Made by a program: the position numbers and the translations under genes | In this document: positions 1 through 9,617 of the stretch, piece after piece | Layout: every line of letters starts with the position of its first letter | Numbering within the stretch: position 1 is the stretch's first letter | Notes under the pieces: generated by a model | What the model saw: the letters and a program-made list of their open reading frames with translations, nothing else | What the model was told of the DNA's origin: nothing | The model's database searches: none | Assembly (NCBI GenBank): GCA_037968475.1 | Contig: JBBKVO010000040.1 | Span: forward strand, 1 to 64,000 | DNA length: 64,000 bases | Source of the DNA: SB11 sp037968475 | GTDB lineage: Bacteria; Bacteroidota; Bacteroidia; UBA8524 | Direction: 5' to 3'

Positions 1-1348
1 TCATGCCGACGAAGGTCGGCATCTCGTTGCCCAATTCATGTGTAATGTAGAGCGAGATCCCGAAACAAGTTCGGGATGACAGCCGCACAGCATCTCGACT
101 TCGCTTGATGTGCCAGCACACAATAGCTATTTTAACTCACCCCTGAATTATAAAAATTTGTACAATACCCCAACATTTCCCCTCTCTAATTGCAATTAGA
201 GAGGGGCGATTATTTAAACCTCCCTCAATCCCTCCTTTACCTACGCTTCTATCCTTCGACTTGCTCAGGATGACAGCACAAGGAGGGAAGCCGCGCGCAA
301 CCCCTTGAACGACGAACGAGTTTTATAACTGTTGCTATTATTGAGGTGGTGAGACTGTGCGGTTGTTCCCCTCCTTGTGTAGGATGTCATATTGAGCGAA
401 GTCGAAATATGTGCGTGGATAAGGAGGGGCAAGGGGTGGTCGGGAAAATAAATAAATGGGGGTGAGTTAATATACTCTTGCGACAGGTTAAAACCTGCTA
501 CTATTCATATTATACGGTAATCCCGACAGGGTATGAATAGCATTGGATTTCAATCCGATGAAGAATTCCTGAAAATCGTTAGGGGTTGGGGTGTTTTCCT
601 CCCCCTACCCCCTCTATGAGGGGGACATTGAACGCCGAATGATTTTTGATAATTGTTGCTATTATTGAGGTAGTGAGCCTGTGCGGTTGTTCCTCTCCTA
701 GCGAGTTGTCATATTGAGCGAAGTCGAAATATGTGCGTGGATAAGGAGGGGCAAGGGGTGGTCGGGAAAATAATTTTAACTCACCCCTAAATAATAGATA
801 ATTGTACAATAGCCCAACGTTTCCCCTCTCTATATATAGAGAGGGGCGGTTTTGTGAACGTCGGGCGATGGATGTTTCGAGGGTGAGTTAATTATACTCT
901 CGCCGACAAGTTAAAACCTGCCGCTATTCATACCCTATCGGATTAACCGTATGGTATGAATAGCATTGGATTTCAATCCGATGAAGAATCCTGAAAATCG
1001 TTAGGGGTTGGGGTGTTTTAAAGAGAGGGTAAACAAATTGATTGCTTCGGAAGACCGAGCAAGAAGCGACGTGCAGTCATGCCGACGAAGGTCGGCATCT
1101 CATTACCCAATTCATGTGTAATGTAGAGCGAGATCCCGAAACAAGTTCGGGATGACAGCCGCACAGCATCTCGACTTCGCCATATATGACAACCCGCAAT
1201 AGCTATTTTTAAGGTTGGGTGTAAATGAGTATAGTAATCCCTTAGGGATATTAAAGGAAAGATAAAACCCGAACATATACAAACAGAGGAAAACAAGGGC
1301 AGTCGTTAAAAAAACCTTACTTTTGCCTACCAACCCAAAACAGAAGGA
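1..1348. repeat. Gene-free repeat patchwork upstream of gpsA
   Basis: I find no convincing gene here; the short open frames are broken by, and composed of, repeats. Three modules occur twice in the same orientation: about 1-140 and 1078-1212 (over 100 nearly identical bases); about 305-450 and 630-775 (ending in the same GGGGCAAGGGGTGGTCGGG stretch); and about 481-600 and 903-1020 (two small palindromes followed by the same GTTAGGGGTTGGGGTGTTTT end). Each module carries small hairpins of families found elsewhere in the window. The order of modules suggests segmental duplication. It may be a repeat-accumulation site or the remains of deleted genes. Confidence 0.8.
1318..1325 (+). promoter_or_regulatory. 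-7 promoter box of gpsA
   Basis: TACTTTTG matches the Bacteroidota -7 consensus TAnnTTTG and lies 23 nt before the gpsA ATG. No clear TTTG -33 box is visible at the usual spacing. Confidence 0.55.
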
Positions 1349-2347
1349 ATGAAAGTAGCTGTTGTAGGCGGAGGCAGTTGGGCTACCGCTATTATTAAAA
1401 TACTATCCGATAAGTACCATGATAACGGCGTAGGCTTGCTATGGTGGATGCGTAACGAAGAAAATATTGCCTACATACAACAACATAGGCACAACCCCAA
1501 TTATATCAGTTCGGTAACAATACCTACCGAAAAGATAGACATTAGCAGCGATTTTGCCCATGTAATTAGTGAAGCCGATGTGGTAATAACGGCCATACCA
1601 TCAGCTTTTGTATACGATACCTTTAGTCAATTATCCAAAAACGCACTCGACGAAAAAATAATGGTATCGGCTGTAAAAGGTGTGGTGCCGCAAACACATC
1701 AGGTACTTAACGATTATTTCCGCAGCCATTTTGATGTGCAAGAAAAGAAAAACGTAGTTATAGCAGGGCCTTGCCATGCTGAGGAAGTAGCCCTTGAAAA
1801 ACTAAGTTATCTTACCATTGGTGGCGAATCGAAAAAAAATGCCCAATTGGTAGCCGATTTACTTTCTATCCGCTACATAAAAACTACTGTAAGCAAAGAT
1901 TTAATTGGCATTGAGTATGCCTCGATACTAAAAAATATATATTCGCTGGCAGCAGGTATTTGTCATGGATTAGGCTACGGCGATAATTTTCAGGCAGTAC
2001 TTATCTCTAACGCAATGGAAGAGATGAAAAACTTTCTTGACCATGTGGGCAACCGCGACCGCCATATTGAGCAAAGCCCCTACTTGGGCGATCTTTTGGT
2101 AACGGCCTACTCTCAATTTAGCCGTAACCGCACCTTTGGTAATATGATAGGCAAAGGGTATAGTGTAAAATCGGCACAACTTGAAATGAACATGGTGGCC
2201 GAAGGTTACTATGCTACAAAAAGTATGTACAAAATTTGCAAAGACTTAGATTATAAAATGCCTTTGTTATATGCTGTATACCGCATATTGTACGATAAAA
2301 AGCCTGCGGCAGCTGAGATAAGCAAATTGGCTGAGGATTTTATATAG
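1349..2347 (+). CDS. gpsA: NAD(P)H-dependent glycerol-3-phosphate dehydrogenase
   Basis: Cytosolic enzyme reducing dihydroxyacetone phosphate to sn-glycerol 3-phosphate, the backbone for phospholipids. The 332-residue length is normal for GpsA. The N-terminus has the dinucleotide-binding glycine motif GGGSWATA (residues 7-14), and the middle has the family block around SAVKGVVPQT and the GPCHAEEV segment. The C-terminal helical domain contains the conserved EYASILKNIYSLAAGI region. It starts with ATG just after a TAnnTTTG promoter box and stands alone, with a 103-nt gap to the next gene. Identification is by recognised family motifs. Confidence 0.95.
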   Translation: MKVAVVGGGSWATAIIKILSDKYHDNGVGLLWWMRNEENIAYIQQHRHNPNYISSVTIPTEKIDISSDFAHVISEADVVITAIPSAFVYDTFSQLSKNALDEKIMVSAVKGVVPQTHQVLNDYFRSHFDVQEKKNVVIAGPCHAEEVALEKLSYLTIGGESKKNAQLVADLLSIRYIKTTVSKDLIGIEYASILKNIYSLAAGICHGLGYGDNFQAVLISNAMEEMKNFLDHVGNRDRHIEQSPYLGDLLVTAYSQFSRNRTFGNMIGKGYSVKSAQLEMNMVAEGYYATKSMYKICKDLDYKMPLLYAVYRILYDKKPAAAEISKLAEDFI

Positions 2348-2450
2348 CAGCCACCCGTGCACAACTCTGGGCTATTAGCCTTAAAATTTTTCGACCAATA
2401 GCTCCCTTCCCTCAAAGCAATTTCTGTACATTTTTAGTATATTTACACTT

Positions 2451-2738
2451 ATGCTAGGTGGCGGCGGTGGTTCGATATTTGAAATGATTAACAGGCTAAA
2501 AAACAATAATAGTCTGCTTAATAAACCGCGCTATTTTGATGATGCTAAAAAAGACCTGCGCATACACGCAAAAATTGCACATTTAGAAACCAAAGCTACC
2601 CCACAACAGCTAAAAAAAATAAGAGAAAAACTTGAAGAGCAACGCCAACGGGCATTGGCTCTTAATGTGGTTGCCTTAATAGTTGGTGTGGTTGTAACTT
2701 GTGCTATTGCTTGGGTCTTTGTAAGTTTATTACACTAA
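2451..2738 (+). CDS. Small single-pass membrane protein, copy 1 of a tandem pair
   Basis: A 95-residue protein of unknown function. A glycine-rich N-terminus is followed by a charged, helix-prone stretch (about 45-66, rich in K, R, E and Q) and one C-terminal transmembrane helix (about residues 68-92). The core KPRYFDD...LRIHAKIAHLETKATPQQLKKIREKL is matched in the next gene (KPKYFDK...SKIPHLDTHATPDQMAELKKKL), so the two are diverged tandem duplicates. The topology suggests a cytoplasmic N-terminal domain anchored by its tail. No function is recognised. Confidence 0.75.
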   Translation: MLGGGGGSIFEMINRLKNNNSLLNKPRYFDDAKKDLRIHAKIAHLETKATPQQLKKIREKLEEQRQRALALNVVALIVGVVVTCAIAWVFVSLLH

Positions 2739-2740
2739 AG

Positions 2741-3010
2741 ATGGGTTTTGGATATAATGGCGGTCATGGTGCCGAAAACAAAAAACGGCTGGATAGTTTA
2801 GGTAAACCAAAGTATTTTGATAAAACGTTTGCCAAAAACAATCATTCTCGCTCAAAAATTCCGCACTTAGATACCCACGCTACGCCCGATCAAATGGCTG
2901 AATTGAAAAAGAAACTTAAACGCCAAAAAATCAAATCAGTTATTGTATCACTAATATCATTGGGTGTAAGCATTGGTGTGCTGTATTTTTTAGCTCCTTG
3001 GATATTTTAA
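2741..3010 (+). CDS. Small single-pass membrane protein, copy 2 of a tandem pair
   Basis: An 89-residue paralogue of the gene ending 2 nt upstream. I chose the ATG at 2741 because it aligns with the paralogue's glycine-rich N-terminus; an earlier in-frame start at 2699 would lie inside the upstream gene. It shares the motif of K-P-K/R-Y-F-D, an H-L-D/E-T-x-A-T-P block and a lysine-rich helix, then a C-terminal membrane helix (about residues 65-88). The two genes are almost certainly co-transcribed. Function unknown. Confidence 0.75.
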   Translation: MGFGYNGGHGAENKKRLDSLGKPKYFDKTFAKNNHSRSKIPHLDTHATPDQMAELKKKLKRQKIKSVIVSLISLGVSIGVLYFLAPWIF

Positions 3011-3079
3011 TTCATCTCTTCATATAGCAGTTCATCATCACTGTTCTCAAAAACAAACAACAAATCCCCTCGTTTGTAT

Positions 3080-3087
3080 TATTTTTG
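3080..3087 (+). promoter_or_regulatory. -7 promoter box before the pyruvate dehydrogenase E2 gene
   Basis: TATTTTTG matches TAnnTTTG and lies 33 nt before the ATG at 3121. Confidence 0.5.
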
Positions 3088-3120
3088 AGCGCGAAACACA
3101 AAAAAGAGTAACAGATAACA

Positions 3121-4365
3121 ATGGCTGAAGTAATAAGAATGCCCAAAATGAGCGACACCATGGAAGAAGGTGTTATTGTGGAATGGCTTAAGAAAGAGGG
3201 AGATACCGTTAAATCAGGCGATATATTAGCAGAAGTAGAAACCGACAAAGCCACAATGGAGTTGGAAAACTACGTTAAAGGTACACTACTGCATATTGGT
3301 GTACAAAAAGGTGATGCCGTACCTGTAGATGGTATTATAGCTATAGTTGGCGAACCCGGTGAAGATATAAAAGCACTTTTGGCAGAGGCATCTACCAAAA
3401 AAGAAGCGCCAAAAGAAGAAGTTGCCGAAAGCAGTGCGCCTGCACCACAAGCCACTCCATCTGCACCCGCAGCACCTGTCGCAAATAATAACAAAGTTGC
3501 CGTTACTACTGATGATGGCCGTATAAAAGCCTCTCCCCTTGCCCGCAAAATGGCCGAGGATAAAGGTTTAAACATTGCAAGCATACACGGTTCTGGCGAA
3601 AATGGCCGTATAGTGCGCCGCGATATAGAAAACTATAAAGAAAGCGCAGCCTCAGTGCCAGCAGCACCCGTATATACAGGGCAAGAAAGTTTTACAGAAG
3701 TTCCTGTGAGCCAAATGCGCAAAACTATTGCCCGCCGATTGGCCGATAGTAAATTTACCGCACCTCACTTCTACCTTACCATGGAAATAAACATGGATAA
3801 AGCAGTAGAAGCCCGTGGAGCAATGAACGAATATTCACCCGTGAAATTATCGTATAACGATATGGTGATAAAAGCCGCAGCCATTGCACTACGTCAGCAC
3901 CCCCAAGTAAACTCATCGTGGATGGGAGATAAAATACGCACCAATCAACATATACACGTTGGTGTAGCCGTAGCGGTTGATGATGGACTTTTAGTTCCTG
4001 TTGTTCGCTTTGCCGATAACAAGACCCTCTCACAAATTAGTGCTGAGGTGAAAGACCTTGCCGATAGAGCAAAAACCAAAAAACTACAACCTGCTGAGTG
4101 GGAAGGCAATACCTTTTCAATTAGCAATTTGGGTATGTATGGTATTGATGAATTTACAGCCATTATCAACCCACCAAATGCTTGTATACTTGCTATTGGC
4201 GGCATGAAAGAAACCGTAATAGTGAAAAACGGCGAGATGCGCCCGGGTCATATAATGAAAGTTACCCTAAGCTGCGACCATCGCGTAGTAGATGGCGTAG
4301 TAGGTTCAAAATTCTTACAAACCTTTAAAAACTTGCTTGAAGAACCTGTACGTTTATTGGTATAA
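3121..4365 (+). CDS. pdhC: Pyruvate dehydrogenase complex E2, dihydrolipoamide acetyltransferase
   Basis: Core enzyme of the pyruvate dehydrogenase complex, passing the acetyl group from lipoamide to CoA. Domains in order: one lipoyl domain (1-76) with the lipoylated Lys43 in ETDKA; an Ala/Pro-rich flexible linker (about 95-130); the E3/E1-binding domain (about 135-172, KASPLARKMAEDKG); and the acetyltransferase domain to the end, with catalytic His387 and Asp391 in CDHRVVDG. At 414 residues with a single lipoyl domain it fits Bacteroidota E2. The E1-alpha gene (pdhA) is 14 kb away and E1-beta is not in this window. A branched-chain or 2-oxoglutarate E2 is the alternative, but the sequence fits PDH best. 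Confidence 0.9.
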   Translation: MAEVIRMPKMSDTMEEGVIVEWLKKEGDTVKSGDILAEVETDKATMELENYVKGTLLHIGVQKGDAVPVDGIIAIVGEPGEDIKALLAEASTKKEAPKEEVAESSAPAPQATPSAPAAPVANNNKVAVTTDDGRIKASPLARKMAEDKGLNIASIHGSGENGRIVRRDIENYKESAASVPAAPVYTGQESFTEVPVSQMRKTIARRLADSKFTAPHFYLTMEINMDKAVEARGAMNEYSPVKLSYNDMVIKAAAIALRQHPQVNSSWMGDKIRTNQHIHVGVAVAVDDGLLVPVVRFADNKTLSQISAEVKDLADRAKTKKLQPAEWEGNTFSISNLGMYGIDEFTAIINPPNACILAIGGMKETVIVKNGEMRPGHIMKVTLSCDHRVVDGVVGSKFLQTFKNLLEEPVRLLV

Positions 4366-4496
4366 AAAGTTTTCGACGAAAAAAATACCCGTAAACATCC
4401 TGATAGTCAGGTAAATACGAAAAACAGCTCAGATATTCCATTCACTATTTAGTGTTATGTGATGTATTTGAGCTATTTTTTTGCTCACAAAATCAT

Positions 4497-7400
4497 ATGA
4501 AAAATTCTTTATTTATTGCTTTCCTCTTATTTTTTAGCATTTCTGCTTTTGCACAATCTGACGCTAATACATTTGTTTTTTTAGAAAATAAAGGACAAAT
4601 AACTGACAGTTTAGGGAACCCTTGTGAAAACATACTTTTTACAACACAAAAGGGTGATGTTAAAATGCTACTAAGCAAAACAGGCATACACTATTTATGG
4701 AATAGATATTATAACGTGCCTAGCAACAGCCCCAAAGAAAATATAAAAGCATATAAAGAAGAATTACAAAATATTACAAAAGAAACATACAGGCTAAATG
4801 TAGAACTGGTAGACGCAAATCCTAATCCAATAATACAAAAATTAAATCCCTCTTCAGAATATATTAATTATTATAACGGATTTAACAATGGCATCACAAA
4901 TATTAAACAATATTCAAAAATTGTATATAAAGATGTTTACGAAGGAATAGATTGGGTTTGGTACGATAATAATGGCACAATAAAATATGATTTTATTGTG
5001 CACGCGGGTGCTGATTATAGAAAAATTAAATTCAAAGTTTCGGGTGCCACAAAAAATGAAATTACCAAAACAGGGGGATTAAAAATACAAACTCCCTTTG
5101 GTGAAATAAACGAAGCCCCTCCTATTTCTTTTCTTGGCAAAGAACAAATACCCACATATTTTTCTATGGAGGGCGATGTAGTATCGTTTAGAATAGAAGA
5201 AAATATTGGAAATAAAACCCTTATAATAGACCCTGTGTTAATTTGGAGCACTTATTATGGAGGAAGCGACTACGATAAGGCAAATGGCGTTGCTGTATCA
5301 AATACCGATGATGTTTTTTTAGTCGGGCTTACAGATAGCGACAATAATATTTTTTTTAACGGGCATCAAAATAAGACAACCAACTTTAAACGCAGCAGCT
5401 TTGTAGCTAAGTTTGATCAATATGGAAAGAGAATATGGGCTACTTATTTTGGAGGTTATGATTTATCAGGTACAGGAAGATGTTTTGCTTCATCAGTAGC
5501 TGTTGATGATTTGGGCAATGCGTATGTTGTTGGCAATACAAACGTTGCCGATTCTATAGCTAAAAGCGGCCATCAAAATACATTAGGCGGTAAAGACGAT
5601 GCTTATTTGGCCAAATTCTCGGCCTCGGGTAGTTTACTTTGGGCAACCTATTATGGAGGCACTGAGGATGAAGATGGAGTTTGTGTTAAAGTTACCTCAA
5701 ATAAGGTTCTTTTAGGAGGAAATACTCGTAGTTCTAATGCTATTGCTAAAACAAATGGAACGCTAAATAGCCTTCAAGGCGGCCAAGATGTTTTTTTAGC
5801 AGCATTTGATACAGCCGGCACAAGGCAATGGGGAGTGTACTACGGCGGGCCGAATAATGAAAGTTTAAGCGATTTTGACCTAGACGCAAAAAATGATGTC
5901 GCTTTTACGGGTTCAACAAATAGCTACACCGGTATTTTCAAACTGGGTTCAGCCACATATGGGGGCGGTATAAGTGATGCCTTTGTAGCAAAACTTCTTG
6001 GGGGAGATAACCTTAATTGGGGAACATATTTTGGTAGCACAGGTGATGACAATGGGGTAAGTATAGTTGTTGACAAAGTTAGTTATGCTATTTTTTTACT
6101 TGGAAAAACCCATTTATCAACAACTAAAATTGCCTCAACAGGCAGCCATAAACCTAATTTAACAGGGCAATCAGACGCTTTTTTAGTAAAATTTAACCCT
6201 GGGGGCTTAAGAGTATGGAGTACTTATGTTGGTGGCGATAATGAAGAAGAAGCTGCCAGTATTGCTATAAACTCTAACAACGACATTTTTATTGCAGGAA
6301 CAACTTCAAGTACGAATGGAATATTTTTAAACGGCATGAAGCAAAAATCGGCAGCTGAATGGGATATCTTTATTTGCAAATTTGATAAAGACGGAGTGCA
6401 AAAATGGGGCACATATTATGGTGATTCTGCATCAAACGCTGTATCTAGTTTAAAAACTACACCTAGCAATATGCTTTATTTTGCAGGTGTTACAAATTCA
6501 AAAACCTCATACGGAAGAGGCGGTCACCAAAACTCTTTTGGTGGTGGCTTGGCCGATGCATTTTTAAGTAAAATATCTGACACTGCTTTATTTCCACTTT
6601 TTTCAAACGTTGGCCCATTTTGCGGAGAGCTAGACTATGATCACATAGTAAAAAAACCATCAAGCTTGTTTGAAGTAAAATGGTATCAAAAACAAACAGA
6701 CTCTATTCCCTTTTTTATTGGCGATACGTTAACTAGATTAATTGATAAAACCGATACTCTTTGGCTTTGTATACATTCTACTGAATACTCAAGCTCTAAA
6801 GAACCACTTATAACAACCATTTTGCCTTCACCAAAACTTAAATTTAGTGTAAGCGATACCATCATGTGTGAAAAAGGCAATCAATTTGTTTTTTCAGCAC
6901 TAAATATAGATACCTTGGCTATATATAAATGGGATTTTGGAGATGGCTTTCTTTCTTCAAAATTATTAGATACGCACAGGTATGTTAATCACGGCACCTT
7001 TGTTCCATCATTATCAGGTCGTTACAAAACCGGCAGTTGCAATTCCACAAAATCTATAGTTCTTAAAGTTTTAGAAATCCCTACAGGCCAACAGATTACT
7101 GGTACTCGATCTGCGCCAGCAGGATCTATAGAGGCCTACAACGCCAATAATGTAATTGGGTCAACTTACAAATGGATAATTACTGGGGGTAAGCAGTTAA
7201 CAGGAGGAAACAGTTCTTCTATAACAGTTCAATGGGATAGTACAGGAACCTCAGTAGGCGAAGTGAGGGTAGCAGAAATTAATAATCTTAACTGTGAAGG
7301 TTTTGAAGTAGCAATAAATATTTTCTTAAGTGGATTATCAACAAAAAATATATCTAAAAATTTTGTTGATGTTTACCCAAACCCCGCAAGTAACTTTCTT

Positions 7401-7592
7401 ATTATCTCTTCCCCTTTAAGTAAAATTGACTACATCTTATTTGATTTAACAGGGAGAGCCCTATACACAGGTGTAGTGCACGAAAACTCGAAAGAAGAGA
7501 TTAATTTAAGTGAAATTTCTGCCGGCACTTATTATCTGAAATGCCAAACCGAAAGTGGTTTACAGAGCCTTAAAAAAGTTTTGGTCAAATAA
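4497..7592 (+). CDS. Large secreted SBBP-repeat/PKD protein with T9SS sorting tail
   Basis: A 1031-residue protein. The ATG at 4497 gives a clear signal peptide (KNSLFIAFLLFFSISAFAQ); an earlier in-frame GTG at 4452 would add 15 poorly fitting residues. After an N-terminal domain typical of SBBP-repeat proteins (about 20-255), about eight repeats follow, each with a WxTYYGG or WGTYFG strand and a DAF(V/L)(A/S)KF/DAYLAKF strand, as in beta-propeller SBBP proteins. Next comes a PKD-like domain (KWDFGDGF). The last 80 residues are a type A T9SS tail (VYPNPASN, SAGTYYLK). It should be exported through Sec and T9SS and anchored or released at the cell surface. The ligand is unknown. Confidence 0.85.
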   Translation: MKNSLFIAFLLFFSISAFAQSDANTFVFLENKGQITDSLGNPCENILFTTQKGDVKMLLSKTGIHYLWNRYYNVPSNSPKENIKAYKEELQNITKETYRLNVELVDANPNPIIQKLNPSSEYINYYNGFNNGITNIKQYSKIVYKDVYEGIDWVWYDNNGTIKYDFIVHAGADYRKIKFKVSGATKNEITKTGGLKIQTPFGEINEAPPISFLGKEQIPTYFSMEGDVVSFRIEENIGNKTLIIDPVLIWSTYYGGSDYDKANGVAVSNTDDVFLVGLTDSDNNIFFNGHQNKTTNFKRSSFVAKFDQYGKRIWATYFGGYDLSGTGRCFASSVAVDDLGNAYVVGNTNVADSIAKSGHQNTLGGKDDAYLAKFSASGSLLWATYYGGTEDEDGVCVKVTSNKVLLGGNTRSSNAIAKTNGTLNSLQGGQDVFLAAFDTAGTRQWGVYYGGPNNESLSDFDLDAKNDVAFTGSTNSYTGIFKLGSATYGGGISDAFVAKLLGGDNLNWGTYFGSTGDDNGVSIVVDKVSYAIFLLGKTHLSTTKIASTGSHKPNLTGQSDAFLVKFNPGGLRVWSTYVGGDNEEEAASIAINSNNDIFIAGTTSSTNGIFLNGMKQKSAAEWDIFICKFDKDGVQKWGTYYGDSASNAVSSLKTTPSNMLYFAGVTNSKTSYGRGGHQNSFGGGLADAFLSKISDTALFPLFSNVGPFCGELDYDHIVKKPSSLFEVKWYQKQTDSIPFFIGDTLTRLIDKTDTLWLCIHSTEYSSSKEPLITTILPSPKLKFSVSDTIMCEKGNQFVFSALNIDTLAIYKWDFGDGFLSSKLLDTHRYVNHGTFVPSLSGRYKTGSCNSTKSIVLKVLEIPTGQQITGTRSAPAGSIEAYNANNVIGSTYKWIITGGKQLTGGNSSSITVQWDSTGTSVGEVRVAEINNLNCEGFEVAINIFLSGLSTKNISKNFVDVYPNPASNFLIISSPLSKIDYILFDLTGRALYTGVVHENSKEEINLSEISAGTYYLKCQTESGLQSLKKVLVK

Positions 7593-7774
7593 TCATTTTA
7601 TCTTCATGTTAAAAAACAGCTTGCACAATACATGTTAAGCCTGTATTATTGCAATAGGATAATCTATCCTGCTTTGTCGTTTATCAATTTTTATAAACCC
7701 AAACTTTTTACAACTTTTTTTGAGAAACGAACTGAACCTATAGCGTTCTAAATAATACTTTGTAAACACACCAC

Positions 7775-9511
7775 ATGTACGACATCCTGACGTTGAACGA
7801 TTTGCTCTTATCTGAGCTTAGAGAAATAGCCCGTAAATTTAATATCAAAGGCTACGAACAATTAAAAAAACAAGACCTTATATATAAAGTGCTTGAGCAT
7901 CAAGCGGTGAGCACACCTGCCCAAGAAGACGATGATGATAAACCCCGCCGAGGTCGTAAAAAACCAGAGAAAAGGGAAGAAAAGGTAGAGGTGAAGGCAG
8001 AAGTGAGAACAACCCCTAAAGCTGAAGTAAAAACTCAACCCAAAGTGGAAGTGAAAACCGAAGCAAAACAAGAAGTTGTTGCAGAGAAGAACTCGGATCT
8101 TAAAAAACGTGGACGTAAGAAAAGAGACGACGACGAAAACGACAATACTAACGAAAGAGAGCCCCAAGAAACCCGCCAAAGGCCTGAACCTAGGGTAAAA
8201 GCTGAAACACCAAGAAAAGAGCCTGAAGATACTGCTCTGACAGATATACTTAGCGACCCCGCTCTTACATCAGAAGAAGAAGTAGCACCAGCGCCTGAAA
8301 AGCCCAACCATCAACACAAACAACGCAACCAACGTAACGACGATAGAAACCGCCACAGTCCTGCTGTTGATGCGTTTATAAACTATGCCGAAGTTGAAGG
8401 TGTTGTTAGTTCGCAAGGTGTGCTTGAAATAGTGCAAGATGGTGGTTACGGTTTCCTACGCTCTAGCGATTACAACTATATGCCATCGCCCGATGATGTA
8501 TATGTATCACCATCACAAGTAAAGTCATTAGGGTTAAAAACAGGCGATACCATTAAAGGTACTGTGCGCCCACCCAAAGAAGGCGAAAAATATTTTGCCC
8601 TTATAAAAGTAGAAAAAATTAACGGTAAAGAACCTGCCGATGTTCGCGACCGTGTAGGCTTTGAACACCTTACTCCGCTTTTCCCTGATGAGAAGCTAAA
8701 CTTGGTGTACGATGCAAAAAACTACAGCACACGTATTATAGATTTAATCTCGCCTATTGGTAAAGGTCAACGTGGTTTGATAGTGGCACAACCTAAAACG
8801 GGTAAAACCACTTTATTAAAAGATATTGCTAATGCTATAGCCGCCAATCACCCAGAGGTATACCTTATTGTGCTTTTGATTGACGAACGCCCTGAAGAGG
8901 TTACCGATATGGCACGTAGCGTACGTGGCGAAGTAATAAGCAGCACATTTGATGAGCCTGCTGAAAAACACGTAAAACTAGCCAACATAGTGCTTGAAAA
9001 AGCAAAACGTATGGTTGAGTGCGGACACGATGTGGTGATAGTGTTAGATTCTATTACTCGTTTAGCACGTGCATACAATACGGTACAACCTGCATCGGGT
9101 AAAATACTTTCGGGTGGTGTTGATGCTAATGCACTGCACAAACCCAAACGCTTTTTTGGTGCTGCCCGTAAAATAGAAAACGGAGGCTCGCTTACCATTA
9201 TAGCTACTGCCTTGATAGATACAGGTAGTAAAATGGATGAGGTGATTTTTGAAGAGTTTAAAGGTACGGGTAACATGGAGTTACAACTAGACCGTAAACT
9301 ATCGAACAAACGTATTTACCCTGCTATTGATATACTTTCATCGAGCACCCGCCGCGAGGATTTGCTGCTTGATAAAGCTGTATTGCAAAAAATATGGGTA
9401 TTGCGCAACCACCTTGCCGATATGAACCCCGAAGAGGCTATGAATACCTTGCTTAAATATATGCACGGCACACGTACCCACGAAGAATTCCTTATTTCGA
9501 TGAACGGATAG
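7775..9511 (+). CDS. rho: Transcription termination factor Rho with a long charged insertion
   Basis: Hexameric RNA-dependent ATPase that terminates transcription. The N-terminal SAP-like helical segment (1-45, LNDLLLSELREIARKF) is followed by about 150 residues of low-complexity K/E/R/P-rich sequence with VEVK-like repeats (about 50-200). The cold-shock-like RNA-binding domain (about 205-290, GYGFLRS) and the ATPase domain with Walker A AQPKTGKTTLL (about 338-348) and the LDSITRLARAYN block follow. At 578 residues it is about 160 longer than E. coli Rho. Bacteroides Rho carries a comparable intrinsically disordered insertion reported to drive phase separation; whether this one does so is inference. 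A hairpin terminator lies just downstream. Confidence 0.95.
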   Translation: MYDILTLNDLLLSELREIARKFNIKGYEQLKKQDLIYKVLEHQAVSTPAQEDDDDKPRRGRKKPEKREEKVEVKAEVRTTPKAEVKTQPKVEVKTEAKQEVVAEKNSDLKKRGRKKRDDDENDNTNEREPQETRQRPEPRVKAETPRKEPEDTALTDILSDPALTSEEEVAPAPEKPNHQHKQRNQRNDDRNRHSPAVDAFINYAEVEGVVSSQGVLEIVQDGGYGFLRSSDYNYMPSPDDVYVSPSQVKSLGLKTGDTIKGTVRPPKEGEKYFALIKVEKINGKEPADVRDRVGFEHLTPLFPDEKLNLVYDAKNYSTRIIDLISPIGKGQRGLIVAQPKTGKTTLLKDIANAIAANHPEVYLIVLLIDERPEEVTDMARSVRGEVISSTFDEPAEKHVKLANIVLEKAKRMVECGHDVVIVLDSITRLARAYNTVQPASGKILSGGVDANALHKPKRFFGAARKIENGGSLTIIATALIDTGSKMDEVIFEEFKGTGNMELQLDRKLSNKRIYPAIDILSSSTRREDLLLDKAVLQKIWVLRNHLADMNPEEAMNTLLKYMHGTRTHEEFLISMNG

Positions 9512-9547
9512 TAAGTTTATCTGTTTGATAATCAAAAAACTATAACG

Positions 9548-9571
9548 AAGGGGCTTAATAGCCCCTTTTTT
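9548..9571 (+). terminator. Rho-independent terminator after rho
   Basis: Stem AAGGGGCT (9548-9555), loop TAAT, stem AGCCCCTT (9560-9567), then a T run. It separates rho from the lipoprotein cluster. Confidence 0.85.
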
Positions 9572-9617
9572 GTTGCCTGCAATTAGCGTAGTTTCAACCC
9601 AAAATGGATATTTGTTG

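Noticed and set aside
579..1333. Several minus-strand open frames of 70-90 codons upstream of gpsA
   Set aside because: All run through duplicated non-coding modules; codon composition and repeats argue against genes.
8848..9309. 153-codon minus-strand frame opposite rho
   Set aside because: Lies wholly antisense to the conserved ATPase domain of rho; typical shadow frame.
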